A program made the translations under genes and the position numbers. 64,000 nt of DNA from Pontibacter rufus (lineage in GTDB: Bacteria; Bacteroidota; Bacteroidia; Cytophagales; Hymenobacteraceae). Where the stretch lies: NCBI RefSeq assembly GCF_015694705.1, contig NZ_JADQDR010000007.1:1-64000 (forward strand), read 5' to 3'. Of the stretch, positions 35,246-44,259 are shown piece by piece (within the stretch, counting starts at the first letter, position 1; each line of letters starts with the position of its first letter). The notes beneath the pieces are model-generated. The model did no database searches. It was not told where the DNA came from and saw nothing but the letters and a program-made list of their open reading frames with translations.

Positions 35246-35503
35246 TCAGAAATCTAAGACCGTTCTTTTGATATGGTTATTGGCTTTTTCGCCGGGTTTG
35301 GCCAGCCACTTGATACTAAAAAACAGGCAGAGCAACACAATTGCTACCGTAGCCCATACGATGGCATAATCCCAGTTGCTTTGCGGGCCCACGCCATGGC
35401 TGATGCCCTGCAGCACTTTAGGCTGTTGCTTTTCGCATACCGGGCAGGCAAAAGCCACCACGCTTAGTAAAGTTGCGGTTATAGTTAAAAGGAAAATTTT
35501 CAT
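35246..35503 (-). CDS. Small secreted/membrane protein with CPxC motif
   Basis: The 85-residue protein has an N-terminal signal segment (MKIFLLTITATLLSVVAFA), then ACPVCEKQQP with two cysteines, then one helix (YAIVWATVAIVLLCLFFSI). The CPVC motif exposed outside the membrane could bind copper or undergo redox change. It is the gene before the Ig-like anchor protein in the same operon; the role is not known. Confidence 0.72.
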   Translation of the reverse strand: MKIFLLTITATLLSVVAFACPVCEKQQPKVLQGISHGVGPQSNWDYAIVWATVAIVLLCLFFSIKWLAKPGEKANNHIKRTVLDF

Positions 35504-35549
35504 GTGTTTTGGTTTTGGTTAAGTATAAATTCTTCCGCTGGAAAGTAAA

Positions 35550-35614
35550 CCTACCCCTCCCAAGAGGGGAATTCCTGAAGGAGTAATTTCAATTCCCCTC
35601 TTGGGAGGGGTAGG
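35550..35614. repeat. 24-bp perfect inverted repeat, GC-rich intergenic family
   Basis: The arms 35550-35573 and 35591-35614 are exact complements (CCTACCCCTCCCAAGAGGGG followed by AATT). Half of this unit recurs at 44771-44803. It sits in a 148-bp gap inside the alternative oxidase gene group and may attenuate or end transcripts. Confidence 0.7.
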
Positions 35615-35651
35615 GGTGGGTACTATGTTTGCAGAAGCTTTCATCAGCCGC

Positions 35652-35897
35652 TTACTCTTTAGTGCGCCAGTAATTGTTGGCCTGCGCGATGGTCTGAAAC
35701 TCCAGGGCTATCACCTGAGCGGAGGCAATCAGCTGGGCTGTGTCAGTAGCGTAGGCAGCCCGCAACTGTTTACGGATATCGGGGTCGGGCTGGATGGCAC
35801 CAACAGACTTGCGGGCCAGTTTAATGGCAAGCTGCCGTCCTTCAAAAGGTGTGGCGGTGAGCAAACTGGGTACGTAATCTTCTTCCTGATTTTGCAT
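35652..35897 (-). CDS. Small protein with NNYWR end, copy 2
   Basis: The protein has 81 residues from MQNQEEDYVP; a longer frame to 36032 overlaps the neighbouring gene and is not favoured. Residues 14-32 (TATPFEGRQLAIKLARK) and the end (IAQANNYWRTKE) match the adjacent gene 35932-36195, so they are tandem paralogs. This copy lacks the paralog's cysteines. No known family or membrane segment was recognised. Confidence 0.65.
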   Translation of the reverse strand: MQNQEEDYVPSLLTATPFEGRQLAIKLARKSVGAIQPDPDIRKQLRAAYATDTAQLIASAQVIALEFQTIAQANNYWRTKE

Positions 35898-35931
35898 GGT
35901 TCTATCGTTTATACTTCGTGTTGGTGTCACG

Positions 35932-36195
35932 TTACTTTTTTCTCCAGTAATTGTTAGCTTTCGCAATTTCCTGAAACATATTCCGGGCACATGTTTTACA
36001 ATAGGTGGCGTTTCCCGACGCGGCGGCGGCATGGCTTGGGTTAAAAGCGCATCCCTGTGTCAGTTGCTCCCTGAGCTCCTTATCAGGCTGATTGCCGCTA
36101 ATAAGTTTGCGGGCAAGTTTTATAGCCAGTTGCCGCCCTTCGTACGGCGTGGCTGTAATCAGGCCCGACAGGTTAACCCCTCCCTGGTTTGGCAT
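35932..36195 (-). CDS. Small protein with NNYWR end, copy 1 (Cys-bearing)
   Basis: The 87-residue protein contains TATPYEGRQLAIKLARK, QGCAFNPSHAAAASG, ATYCKTCARN and the end IAKANNYWRKK. CKTC and the nearby Cys and His could bind a metal. It begins 17 bp after the diheme cytochrome gene and so belongs to the alternative oxidase operon. Function unknown. Confidence 0.7.
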   Translation of the reverse strand: MPNQGGVNLSGLITATPYEGRQLAIKLARKLISGNQPDKELREQLTQGCAFNPSHAAAASGNATYCKTCARNMFQEIAKANNYWRKK

Positions 36196-36212
36196 GCGAC
36201 GTTTTATACTTC

Positions 36213-37232
36213 CTACTTTTTAGCTGTTTGCTTCAACATATCTATAATTTTCTGCACTTCGGCTACCGGTACTTTGCGGGCGTTATTTCCCCAGCTGGTA
36301 CGCTCGTGGTTGATGATGGCAGCTACCTCGGCGGCCGACAGGTTGCTGTTGGCGCCCACCGCCGGCATGGTAGCGTATTCCGGACGTGGGTCATAGCCGT
36401 TCATAACAATGTTTATCAGCAATTCAGGATTGTCGTCTGTAACCACGGGGCTGCCTTTTAGCGGCGGGAAAGCACCTTTCAGGCCTTCGCCGTTGGCCTG
36501 GTGGCAGCTCTGGCAGTTGGCGGCATAGAGGGCCGCGCCATCCAGCCCCATGTCTTCACCTCCGCCTGCAGCTGCATCCGCTATGTTTTTAGGCTGCCGC
36601 TTATAAAGGAACTCTGGTGCCGGCATAGCCTCGGGCAAATCCACTTGTTTTAAGGACTGCAGATAGGCCACCAGGTGCATGGCATCTTCGGTGGCGACTA
36701 TTTTGCCTTTCACGCCTTTGCGGAACTCGTCGGGAACGGTAATCTCTACATCGCCCTCTTCCAGCTCGTCTTTTTCTTCAAACAGCCAGGGGTAAGCCGG
36801 CATAATGGACTGGCCCACCACGGCGCGCGGCTGGTAGAGGTGCAACAGGTTCCAGGCGGCGCTGGGCTGGCGACTGCCCACGTTGGCCAGGTCGGGGCCG
36901 GTGCGCTCGGTGCCCATCAGGGTGGCGGTGTTGCGCCAGAAATCGGTGCGGTGATTGTCGGCATAGTCGGCGGCTATACTTGGCCGCCGGCCCCATACTT
37001 TGTCCATCTCGATGTTGCGTACCTGTTGGGTATGGCAGGCCACGCAGCCATTCGACACATAAACCGCCTTGCCTTGTATTGCCTCCTCGCTCAGCGCTTC
37101 GGCGTTGGGCAGCGGGCTGTTGTTGTTCTGGTTGTTGATGGCCGGCATAATGGCCACCAGAATAGTAAGGCCCACGAACAGGCCCAGTGCCGTTAAGTAT
37201 AGCTTCTTGTGATTATTAAAAAATTCCATCAT
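36213..37232 (-). CDS. Membrane-anchored diheme cytochrome c, CcoO-like
   Basis: The 339-residue protein has an N-terminal anchor (LYLTALGLFVGLTILVAIM) and two heme c motifs. NGCVACHTQQVRNIE with YVSN and a RTGPDLANVG region matches CcoO. CQSCHQANGEGLKG (about residue 235) is an added class I cytochrome c domain ending in MPAVGANSNLS. It would pass electrons to the subunit encoded 54 bp upstream. Confidence 0.88.
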   Translation of the reverse strand: MMEFFNNHKKLYLTALGLFVGLTILVAIMPAINNQNNNSPLPNAEALSEEAIQGKAVYVSNGCVACHTQQVRNIEMDKVWGRRPSIAADYADNHRTDFWRNTATLMGTERTGPDLANVGSRQPSAAWNLLHLYQPRAVVGQSIMPAYPWLFEEKDELEEGDVEITVPDEFRKGVKGKIVATEDAMHLVAYLQSLKQVDLPEAMPAPEFLYKRQPKNIADAAAGGGEDMGLDGAALYAANCQSCHQANGEGLKGAFPPLKGSPVVTDDNPELLINIVMNGYDPRPEYATMPAVGANSNLSAAEVAAIINHERTSWGNNARKVPVAEVQKIIDMLKQTAKK

Positions 37233-37286
37233 ATCTGTTGTGTGCTAAAGCGCATCTGTTAGATTTTTTTAACCTGTAGTTCAGTG

Positions 37287-39167
37287 CTATTTTTCGTTTG
37301 CGAAGTCTACCAACTCGTATTCCCCGTCATTTAATTGCCGGATAGCCGTATCGTTGATGTTCACCGTTTTGCGCGGATTTATCATGCGGTACATGTTAAA
37401 GGCGAAAATCAGGTGCGATGTCCACATCAGGGAGCCCCCGATGGCACGCCACAGCCAGTAAGGTGCCATCAGCACCACGCTGTCGATAAACGCTTTTCCG
37501 CCTTCCAGCCAAAACAAGCCTCGCAGCGTGCCGCCCAGCATCAGCGGAATAGTATAAAACATCATCCCCACAAAAGCCATCCAGAAGTGAATGCCCACGG
37601 TAATCAGCGGTGGCTCCTGGCCGGTGAGGCGGGGCACGATGGCGTAAATGCCGCCCCACAAAAAGAAAGCGATGATGCCATACATGGTCAGGTGCGAGTG
37701 CGCTACCGTAAAATCGGTGAAGTGCCAGATAAGGTTGGTGCTGCGGAAAGCTTCGGCCGTGCCCTGCAAAGAACCGGTAAAGTAAAAGATGATGCCTACC
37801 AAAAAGAAAGGCAAGGTATAACTGCCCGATACTTTATGCCAGGAGCCTTTAAAGGTCATCAGGAAGTTGGTGGTACCCGAAATAACCGGAATGGCCATAC
37901 CTGCGCTGCCCACAATAGCCACCGTTTGCAGCGACCACGGAATGGCGCTGAACACAAAGTGGTGCGAACCGATGAGGGTATAAAACAGTATCTGCGACCA
38001 GAAGGCAAGTATTCCCAGGCTGTAGGAGTAAATCGGTTTGTTGAGCTGTTGCGGCAGGTAGTAGTACACCAGGCCCAGCGTGAAAAGCATAAACCACATA
38101 CCTACGCCCTGGTGCATATAATAGCCCTGCACCACGGTTTCGCCGAGGCCGTTTTGCCAGTAAGGAATATAGGCCACCAGCGAGATGACAATCGTGAACA
38201 TGATGGCCGCAATAATGTACCAGTTCGACACGTAAATTTCTCTGGTTTTGCGGTGGGCCACTGTTCTTAAAAAGTTAAACAGCGTGATGATGAGCCCGAT
38301 GCCGAACAAAAGCTGAATCGGCCAGATATACTCGCGGTACTCACCGCCGCCATTGTTGATACCCGCCATGAGCGAAATAGTACCGAATACCACCGCTGCA
38401 TTAATGAGGACGAGCGTCCACCAGCCGGCTTTTAAACTATGGATTTGAATGTTGCTGACGCGCGGCACCACATAGTAGCCCAGCCCCAGCATCGCCAGCG
38501 ACGACCAGCCCCAGAACACGGCATTGGTGTGTACCGGTCGCAACCTGCCAAAGCTCAGCCAACTCAGGTGGTCGGCATCGGGCGCCACGAACTTGATGCC
38601 CACATACTCGCCCACCGAAGTGCCGAAAACGAGCCAGAAGGTGGCTGTGCCCAGAAACCAAAGTATAAGCCGGCTGAGTTTCGGGTCGATACCCGGCCTT
38701 TTAAGGGCGTGGCGCTTGGCCTCTATAAAGCGGATGTTGGCTTGCTCGTTGATGCCGCTCAGCAAACCTTTGTCATCTTCGGGTGAGAAAGGGCCGGAGA
38801 GTTCCTGTCCGCTGAGGTGGTATTCGCGGTGCTCCCGGTGTTTGTTCAGTTCCTCCAGTTGCTCCTCGTTCAGGGTTTTGAGGTAGGCCGCAAAGCAGGT
38901 GGCCTCATCGGTGTCTTTGCGGGCCTGAATGTTTTTAAACAGGGCGTTTGCTTTCACCACCACCAGAAAAAGGGCCGCGACGAGCGGTATCACCAACAGG
39001 GTAATGGTAATGATGATGCCGGGCATACTCATCAGGCTTTCGGTTGTTACGTTATCTGCCTGCGCCGATGCCGCGGTGGTAGCGGCCAAACAAAGTAAAG
39101 CCACGAACAAGGCCCGGCGCAGCGGCGGTAACAAAGGCCATGTCCGGGTGTGGGAAATTGCTTTCAT
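37287..39167 (-). CDS. Alternative cbb3-type oxidase subunit I (CcoN-like)
   Basis: The protein has 626 residues from MKAISHTRTW; another ATG lies 11 codons upstream at 39200. The N-terminus has a signal-like helix, a second helix and a soluble stretch rich in charged residues (about 75-155) absent from ordinary CcoN. The core keeps RLRPVHTNAVFWGW, the CuB histidines in YYMHQGVGMW and GSHHFVF, KPIYSYSLG and the heme ligands in TVAHSHLTMYG. No ccoP follows, so this is a two-subunit variant. NO reductase activity cannot be excluded. No Crp/Fnr-type box was found upstream. Confidence 0.87.
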   Translation of the reverse strand: MKAISHTRTWPLLPPLRRALFVALLCLAATTAASAQADNVTTESLMSMPGIIITITLLVIPLVAALFLVVVKANALFKNIQARKDTDEATCFAAYLKTLNEEQLEELNKHREHREYHLSGQELSGPFSPEDDKGLLSGINEQANIRFIEAKRHALKRPGIDPKLSRLILWFLGTATFWLVFGTSVGEYVGIKFVAPDADHLSWLSFGRLRPVHTNAVFWGWSSLAMLGLGYYVVPRVSNIQIHSLKAGWWTLVLINAAVVFGTISLMAGINNGGGEYREYIWPIQLLFGIGLIITLFNFLRTVAHRKTREIYVSNWYIIAAIMFTIVISLVAYIPYWQNGLGETVVQGYYMHQGVGMWFMLFTLGLVYYYLPQQLNKPIYSYSLGILAFWSQILFYTLIGSHHFVFSAIPWSLQTVAIVGSAGMAIPVISGTTNFLMTFKGSWHKVSGSYTLPFFLVGIIFYFTGSLQGTAEAFRSTNLIWHFTDFTVAHSHLTMYGIIAFFLWGGIYAIVPRLTGQEPPLITVGIHFWMAFVGMMFYTIPLMLGGTLRGLFWLEGGKAFIDSVVLMAPYWLWRAIGGSLMWTSHLIFAFNMYRMINPRKTVNINDTAIRQLNDGEYELVDFANEK

Positions 39168-39350
39168 GCGATTTGTTTTGTTTAAAAGAACCTGTTTCAA
39201 GTCGGTATTAAATCTTAAAAGGACAACTTTATCTTAAATATGAGTATAAAAAAAAGGCCTGCACCGGCCATCCCCTGCCAGCCGGGTAGCTGCCTGTTGT
39301 GCAAGTATAAAAGGTAGTGTTGCGCTGTTTTCATGTGCTTTTTAGCTGAA

Positions 39351-39653
39351 TCAGGCAGTTGCATGGAAGCGCAACTTCTGCGCAATTTCAGATGTCAGAC
39401 TACTGGAGTACATGCCATAGCCGTTTACCAGGATGCCTTTCAGGCCGTTGTAAGCTTCCACGCCATACACAATGGCTTCGTCGGCCGGGTCGGAGTCGCC
39501 CTCGAAACGGTAGCACTCGGTTATCTCAAATTCGTTTGCCCCGAACTGGTCGGTGTGGCACACCAGGCAATTGTCCTGGAGGTTAAAATCGATGGCATAG
39601 CCCCGTTGCTGAAGCCCCTGCACTGCCTGCGATACTGTTTCAAAATGATGCAT
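39351..39653 (-). CDS. CLxCH-domain protein (standalone)
   Basis: The 100-residue protein is nearly the same as the N-terminal part of 31433-32170 (FNLQDNCLVCHT, ECYRFEGDSDPADEAIVYG, LKGILVNGYGMYSSS). The CxxCH-like motif and the GYGMYS turn are the shared core. No signal peptide was seen. It lies upstream of the alternative oxidase gene on the same strand, 180 bp away. The common database label of phosphoribosylpyrophosphate synthetase is not supported by any of that enzyme's motifs. Confidence 0.72.
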   Translation of the reverse strand: MHHFETVSQAVQGLQQRGYAIDFNLQDNCLVCHTDQFGANEFEITECYRFEGDSDPADEAIVYGVEAYNGLKGILVNGYGMYSSSLTSEIAQKLRFHATA

Positions 39654-39779
39654 AACACGCTCTTTTTACTGCCTCTCTCCTTCCGGCAAATTGGCGGCCG
39701 CCGGACCGGCTTTCATAAACTGACAAAGCGCGCCTGCGCCATCTGCCATTTTCATAAAAGTAGAAGCCAGGCCTAAAAT

Positions 39780-39825
39780 AAAGAATGACTTCTATCAGCC
39801 CGAAAACTGATAAAAGTCATTCTTT
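39780..39825. terminator. ackA terminator hairpin
   Basis: The arms 39781-39798 and 39807-39824 pair over 18 bp with one mismatch around an 8-base loop. On the minus strand the stem is followed by TTTATTTT. It lies 130 bp after the ackA stop. Confidence 0.75.
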
Positions 39826-39955
39826 TAAAGTGCACAAGTAAGGCCTTGATTTATATAAGCTTACATCAACAATCTGTTGTTTTTATACTTCGATTTTATA
39901 ATGGCATTTTTGTTTTTATGCTATTTTAGGCTGTGAGTCTTAAGGATGGGATGAT

Positions 39956-41167
39956 TTAAAGAAGCGATTTTTCCTGCAGCAAAGCCATACATTGCTGCGC
40001 TATCTCCAGCTCTTCGTTTGTCGGGATGAGGAGTACTTTTACCGGAGAATTGGTGGTATTTATCTCCCGCAGTCCTTTAGCGCGGGTGCTGTTTTTCTCC
40101 TCATCGAGCTGGATGCCCAGGAAATCCATGTCGCGGCACACGTCTGCCCGCACAGTGGCGTCGTTTTCGCCTACACCTGCCGTAAACACGATGGCATCGA
40201 GGCCGTTGAGGGCAGCGGCATAAGCGCCAATGTACTTCTTGATGCGGTAGGCATACATATCATACGCCAGCGCGGCTTCCTGACTTCCTTCGGCAATGGC
40301 CTGGCTGATGTCGCGCATGTCGCTGTGGCCGGTCAGGCCCAGCATGCCGCTTTGCTTGTTTAGAAGCGCGCTCACCTGCTCCGGGGTGTAGCCCAGCTGG
40401 TTGATGAGGTGGAAGATGATGGAGGGGTCGATGTCGCCGGAGCGGGTGCCCATCACCAGGCCGGCCAGCGGACCAAAGCCCATGCTTGTATCGATAGACT
40501 GGCCATTAACAACAGCCGCCATGCTGCAGCCGTTTCCCAGGTGAATGGTGATTAGCTTTGCCTCGGGCTTATTTAAATACAACGCCGCCTGCTCCGCCAC
40601 ATACTTGTGGCTAATGCCATGGAAACCATAGACTCGGATGCCTTCTTCGGTATAAAAAGCATTCGGAATAGCATAGCGGAAAGCCTTTTCCGGCAAGGTC
40701 TGGTGAAAGGATGTGTCGAATACCGCAATTTGCCGGGCTTTGGTAAAGATTCTTTCCGCTACCTCAATGCCCAGGTAGTTGGAGGGGTTGTGCAGCGGCG
40801 CCAAAGGAAAGAGCTTCTTTATCTCGGCCTTCACCTCGGGCGTTATAAAAGTCGTGGCGGCAAACGCCTCGCCTCCGTGCACCACCCGATGGCCTACTAC
40901 CTCAATCTCCTGCGGGTCGCGGATTACTCCTATTTCAGTGGAAGTAAGCAACTCATTTACAGCCAGCAAACCAGCTTCATGGTCAGGCAAATCCAGCGTG
41001 CGCCGTATCATCTTTTCGTCTTCGCCAGTGCCTATTTTGTGCGTGATGATGGCTTTTGGCAGGCCGATACGCTCTACCAAACCGCTGCAAACAGGTGTTT
41101 CGGAGGGCATGCGGAACAACTGGTACTTGATGGAACTGCTTCCGGAGTTGACAACGAGTATGTTCAT
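39956..41167 (-). CDS. ackA: Acetate kinase
   Basis: The 403-residue enzyme makes ATP and acetate from acetyl phosphate. The family signatures NILVVNSGSSSIKYQLF at the N-terminus and VFTAGVGENDATVR near the C-terminus are intact, with VVHGGEAF and ITIHLGNGCSMAAV between them. It follows pta by 91 bp and forms with it the usual overflow and fermentation pathway, which complements the microaerobic genes around it. Confidence 0.97.
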   Translation of the reverse strand: MNILVVNSGSSSIKYQLFRMPSETPVCSGLVERIGLPKAIITHKIGTGEDEKMIRRTLDLPDHEAGLLAVNELLTSTEIGVIRDPQEIEVVGHRVVHGGEAFAATTFITPEVKAEIKKLFPLAPLHNPSNYLGIEVAERIFTKARQIAVFDTSFHQTLPEKAFRYAIPNAFYTEEGIRVYGFHGISHKYVAEQAALYLNKPEAKLITIHLGNGCSMAAVVNGQSIDTSMGFGPLAGLVMGTRSGDIDPSIIFHLINQLGYTPEQVSALLNKQSGMLGLTGHSDMRDISQAIAEGSQEAALAYDMYAYRIKKYIGAYAAALNGLDAIVFTAGVGENDATVRADVCRDMDFLGIQLDEEKNSTRAKGLREINTTNSPVKVLLIPTNEELEIAQQCMALLQEKSLL

Positions 41168-41258
41168 GTTTTAAGTCGATTTTAGCTTCTGCCGTGGCAG
41201 AACGGAAATTGCAGCGAAAGCCTGTACCGGCTTCCGCTGCGTGAATTAATTCAGCTGG

Positions 41259-43349
41259 TCAGGACTGGCCCTGGATGGCGGTAATCACCACGGTGTTGAA
41301 GATATCATCTACCGTGCAGCCGCGGCTCAGGTCGTTCACCGGCTTGTTGAGGCCCTGCAGCATCGGCCCGATGGCCAGGGCGCCGGTTTCGCGCTGCACT
41401 GCTTTGTAGGTGTTGTTGCCTGTATTCAGGTCCGGGAAAATCAGCACACTGGCCCGCCCGGCCACTTCCGACTGTGGCAGCTTTTGCCTGCCCACCACTG
41501 GGTCGACGGCGGCATCATACTGTATCGGCCCCTCCACCTTCAGGTCAGGTCGCTTCTGCTTCACTATCTCAGTGGCCTGGCGTACCTTCTCCACATCCAC
41601 CCCCTCACCGGATGTGCCGGACGAGTAGGAAAGCATAGCAACACGCGGCTCGATGCCAAAGCGCTGGCTGCTTTCGGCAGAGGAAATGGCAATCTCCGCC
41701 AGCTGCGCTGCCGTCGGGTTCGGGTTCACGGCACAATCGCCAAATACCGATACCCGGTCGGGCAGGCACATGAAAAACACCGACGAAACAACCGATACGC
41801 CCGGCTTTGTTTTGATGAACTGCAGCGCAGGCCGGATGGTGTGCATCGTGGTATGCACCGCTCCCGACACCATACCATCGGCGTGGCCCTTGTACACCAT
41901 CATGGTGCCGAAGTAGGACACATCCGTCATCAGGTCGCGGGCCATCTCGAGCTGCACGTTCTTGCTTTTGCGCAGTTCATAGAGTGTTTCTACATACTCC
42001 TGGTAATATTCCGACGCAACAGGATTGATGATCCGCAGGTGGTCCAGGTCCAGGTTAATGTCGTTTTGCTTTACCAGGGCGGCAATGCGGTCGGCATCTC
42101 CCAGGAGCGTCAGGTCCACAATCTCTTGCTGTATCAGGCGGACGGCGGCACGCAGGATGCGCACATCTTCGCCCTCCGGCAGCACAATATGCTGTTTCTT
42201 TTGCTTGGCCCATTTCACCAGTTGGTACTGGAACATGTGCGGCGTAATGCCTTCGGGCGTAAACGTAACAATTTTCTCCTCCAGGGCCTGCACATTCACA
42301 TACTTTTTAAAGGTATCGATAGCCAGCTGTATCTTCCGCGTATTCTCCGGCGTAATCCTGGATTTGATATTGCCGATAACCGTGGCCGTATGAAAAGAGC
42401 CGCCTTTTACCGCGATAATCGGTACCACAGTCTGCAATCCTTCCATTAGCCGTATCACCGATTCCTCCGGCTCAAAACCGCCGGTAAGCACCAGACCGGC
42501 CACCTTCGGGTAGTTTACCGACAGGTTTGCCTGCAGCGCACTCAGGATGATATCGGCCCGGTCGCCGGGTGTCACGATGAGCACATTTTCGCGGATGTGG
42601 TTCAGGAAGTTGGGTACCTGCATGGCCCCCATTATGGAGTGGTCGGCCTGGTTAAAGAGTTGTTGCTGCCCAAAAAGAAGCTTACCACCCAAAACCTCCA
42701 GCACTTCCTGCATAGTAGGGCTTTTCAGGTTCTGGTCTTCGGGAATGGCCGCATAGATGGTCTGGCTCTGTTGCTGGCTTCCGAAATAGGCGTTTACCTC
42801 CTCCAGCTGTTCCGGATTCACCTTGTTGGCAATTACAGCCAATACCTGCACATCGCGCACCTCGAAATTATGCTTGATGGTGCGCACCGAGCTGATGAGT
42901 TGCTCGCTTGTTTCGCCCTCAGCCGAGACCACAATGATAACCGGCGCGCCGAGGTTCTTTGCAATCGTTACGTTGGCATCGAACTGGAAGGCTGTGCCCT
43001 GTCCCAGAAAGTCGCTGCCTTCTATCACCGTAAAATCATAGCTCTCTTCGAGCTTCTTAAACTGGCTGATGATTTTATCGATAATTTCACCCTGCAAGCC
43101 CATCTCAATCAGCCGCAGGGCCTCCTGTTGGGTATAGGCAAAGGTCTCTTCGTAGGGAATGGAAAGGCCGAAATGGTTGATAACGGTTTCGATGTGCGGG
43201 TCCTTTTCCGTTTCGGGGGCAAAGTTAACGATGGGTTTAAAGTAGCCGATTTTGCGGGCTTTGCTCAGGAGCATATCCACCAGCCCAAGGGCAATAATCG
43301 ATTTCCCGCTGTAAGGTTCGGCTGTGGCAATAAATATATTCCGGGTCAT
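41259..43349 (-). CDS. pta: Phosphate acetyltransferase, long form
   Basis: The 696-residue protein is the long Pta: an N-terminal P-loop domain (IFIATAEPYSGKSIIALGL), a DRTGG domain in the middle and the C-terminal catalytic domain (GMVSGAVHTTMHTIRPALQ, SYSSGTSG, DAAVDPVVG). It converts acetyl-CoA to acetyl phosphate. The promoter TACCTTTG at 43374-43381 is near-perfect and has no palindrome, which suggests constitutive expression. Confidence 0.96.
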   Translation of the reverse strand: MTRNIFIATAEPYSGKSIIALGLVDMLLSKARKIGYFKPIVNFAPETEKDPHIETVINHFGLSIPYEETFAYTQQEALRLIEMGLQGEIIDKIISQFKKLEESYDFTVIEGSDFLGQGTAFQFDANVTIAKNLGAPVIIVVSAEGETSEQLISSVRTIKHNFEVRDVQVLAVIANKVNPEQLEEVNAYFGSQQQSQTIYAAIPEDQNLKSPTMQEVLEVLGGKLLFGQQQLFNQADHSIMGAMQVPNFLNHIRENVLIVTPGDRADIILSALQANLSVNYPKVAGLVLTGGFEPEESVIRLMEGLQTVVPIIAVKGGSFHTATVIGNIKSRITPENTRKIQLAIDTFKKYVNVQALEEKIVTFTPEGITPHMFQYQLVKWAKQKKQHIVLPEGEDVRILRAAVRLIQQEIVDLTLLGDADRIAALVKQNDINLDLDHLRIINPVASEYYQEYVETLYELRKSKNVQLEMARDLMTDVSYFGTMMVYKGHADGMVSGAVHTTMHTIRPALQFIKTKPGVSVVSSVFFMCLPDRVSVFGDCAVNPNPTAAQLAEIAISSAESSQRFGIEPRVAMLSYSSGTSGEGVDVEKVRQATEIVKQKRPDLKVEGPIQYDAAVDPVVGRQKLPQSEVAGRASVLIFPDLNTGNNTYKAVQRETGALAIGPMLQGLNKPVNDLSRGCTVDDIFNTVVITAIQGQS

Positions 43350-43373
43350 TCAGTTAAATTTGATGCTTTGCTG

Positions 43374-43381
43374 CAAAGGTA
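43374..43381 (-). promoter_or_regulatory. pta -7 promoter element
   Basis: On the minus strand TACCTTTG matches TAnnTTTG exactly, 25 bp before the pta start. There is no Crp/Fnr-type palindrome at the 36-bp offset, so it serves as a contrast to the other promoters. Confidence 0.55.
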
Positions 43382-43535
43382 TACGTACGCATCTTTTTGC
43401 AAGAAGATAGAAGGGTAATTTATCATCCCCTGCCCAGATTTGCTGAATCGCAGCGAGCGCTTGTGGAAGTATAAACTACCTTTTAATGGATAACATAAAG
43501 GAAGTGAGGTTGATTGGAGCTCCTTTGGCTGTTCG

Positions 43536-44255
43536 CTATTCGGGCTTGCTGCAGCACATGGTCATTTCCTTTTTGTGCTGTGCTGTTTCCGTTACTTTCG
43601 GACTCATGTACGGGATACCTAGGCCGAGGCCTCGCACAATAAAAAGCATCGCCAGCACCATGCCCACGTAGGGTACGGCCTTGTTAAAAGTATGGCGCAG
43701 CTTCAGGCTGATAAACTTGCCGGACAAAGATACCAGGAACATCAGCGGAAAAGTGCCCAGCCCGAACAACAGCATATAGAGCATGGCTCCCGTAACGCCC
43801 GGCGCGCTGATTGCCCCCGAAAGTGCGATATACACGAAGCCGCAGGGCAGCAATCCGTTCAAAAGGCCCACCATACACAGGGCTCCTAAAGAGTTTTGTT
43901 GGAAAAAATAGCCCAGCTTCTGGCGCACCCACACCATCAGTTTATCGGTGCCGAATACTTTGGCGGCTTTGCCTTTGGAGCTTGCCGGCAACACCAGCAA
44001 CAGCAATATCAGGATGCCGGAGGTGATGGAAATAGCCTGTTGCAGCCCCGCCATTTGCAGCGATTTACCGAACACGCCAGCCAATGCACCCAGCAAAGTA
44101 TAGGTGGTCAGTCGCCCCCCATTGTACAGGAGCCGGCCAACGTAAAAACGCCAGCCGTTGCTCCCGCCAAATGGTAAGGCCATCGCGATGGGGCCGCACA
44201 TCCCAACACAATGGAAACTGCCTAATAATCCGAATAAGAATCCTGCCCAAATCAT
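43536..44255 (-). CDS. TauE/SafE-type membrane protein of the cbb3 cluster
   Basis: The 239-residue protein has six helices with FGLLGSFHCVGMCGPIAMALP, LYNGGRLTTYTLLGALAG and GLLNGLLPCGFVYIAL, the family found beside fixH/ccoI in many cbb3 clusters (COG2836). Such proteins are thought to assist metal handling or cytochrome oxidase assembly. The C-terminus ends in MTMCCSKPE with two adjacent cysteines. It starts 4 bp after ccoH. Confidence 0.88.
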   Translation of the reverse strand: MIWAGFLFGLLGSFHCVGMCGPIAMALPFGGSNGWRFYVGRLLYNGGRLTTYTLLGALAGVFGKSLQMAGLQQAISITSGILILLLLVLPASSKGKAAKVFGTDKLMVWVRQKLGYFFQQNSLGALCMVGLLNGLLPCGFVYIALSGAISAPGVTGAMLYMLLFGLGTFPLMFLVSLSGKFISLKLRHTFNKAVPYVGMVLAMLFIVRGLGLGIPYMSPKVTETAQHKKEMTMCCSKPE

Positions 44256-44259
44256 GGCG

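Noticed and set aside
36213-37232. Possible NorC for a cNOR with 37287-39167
   Set aside because: Subunit I shows the CcoN pattern (YYMHQGVGMW, GSHHF, YSYSL) and lacks the Glu pair of NorB; the cytochrome matches CcoO.
39780-39825. ATGACTTCTATCAG at the left arm of the hairpin read as a Crp/Fnr-type box
   Set aside because: It is part of an 18-bp terminator stem after ackA, and no promoter box lies at the expected distance.
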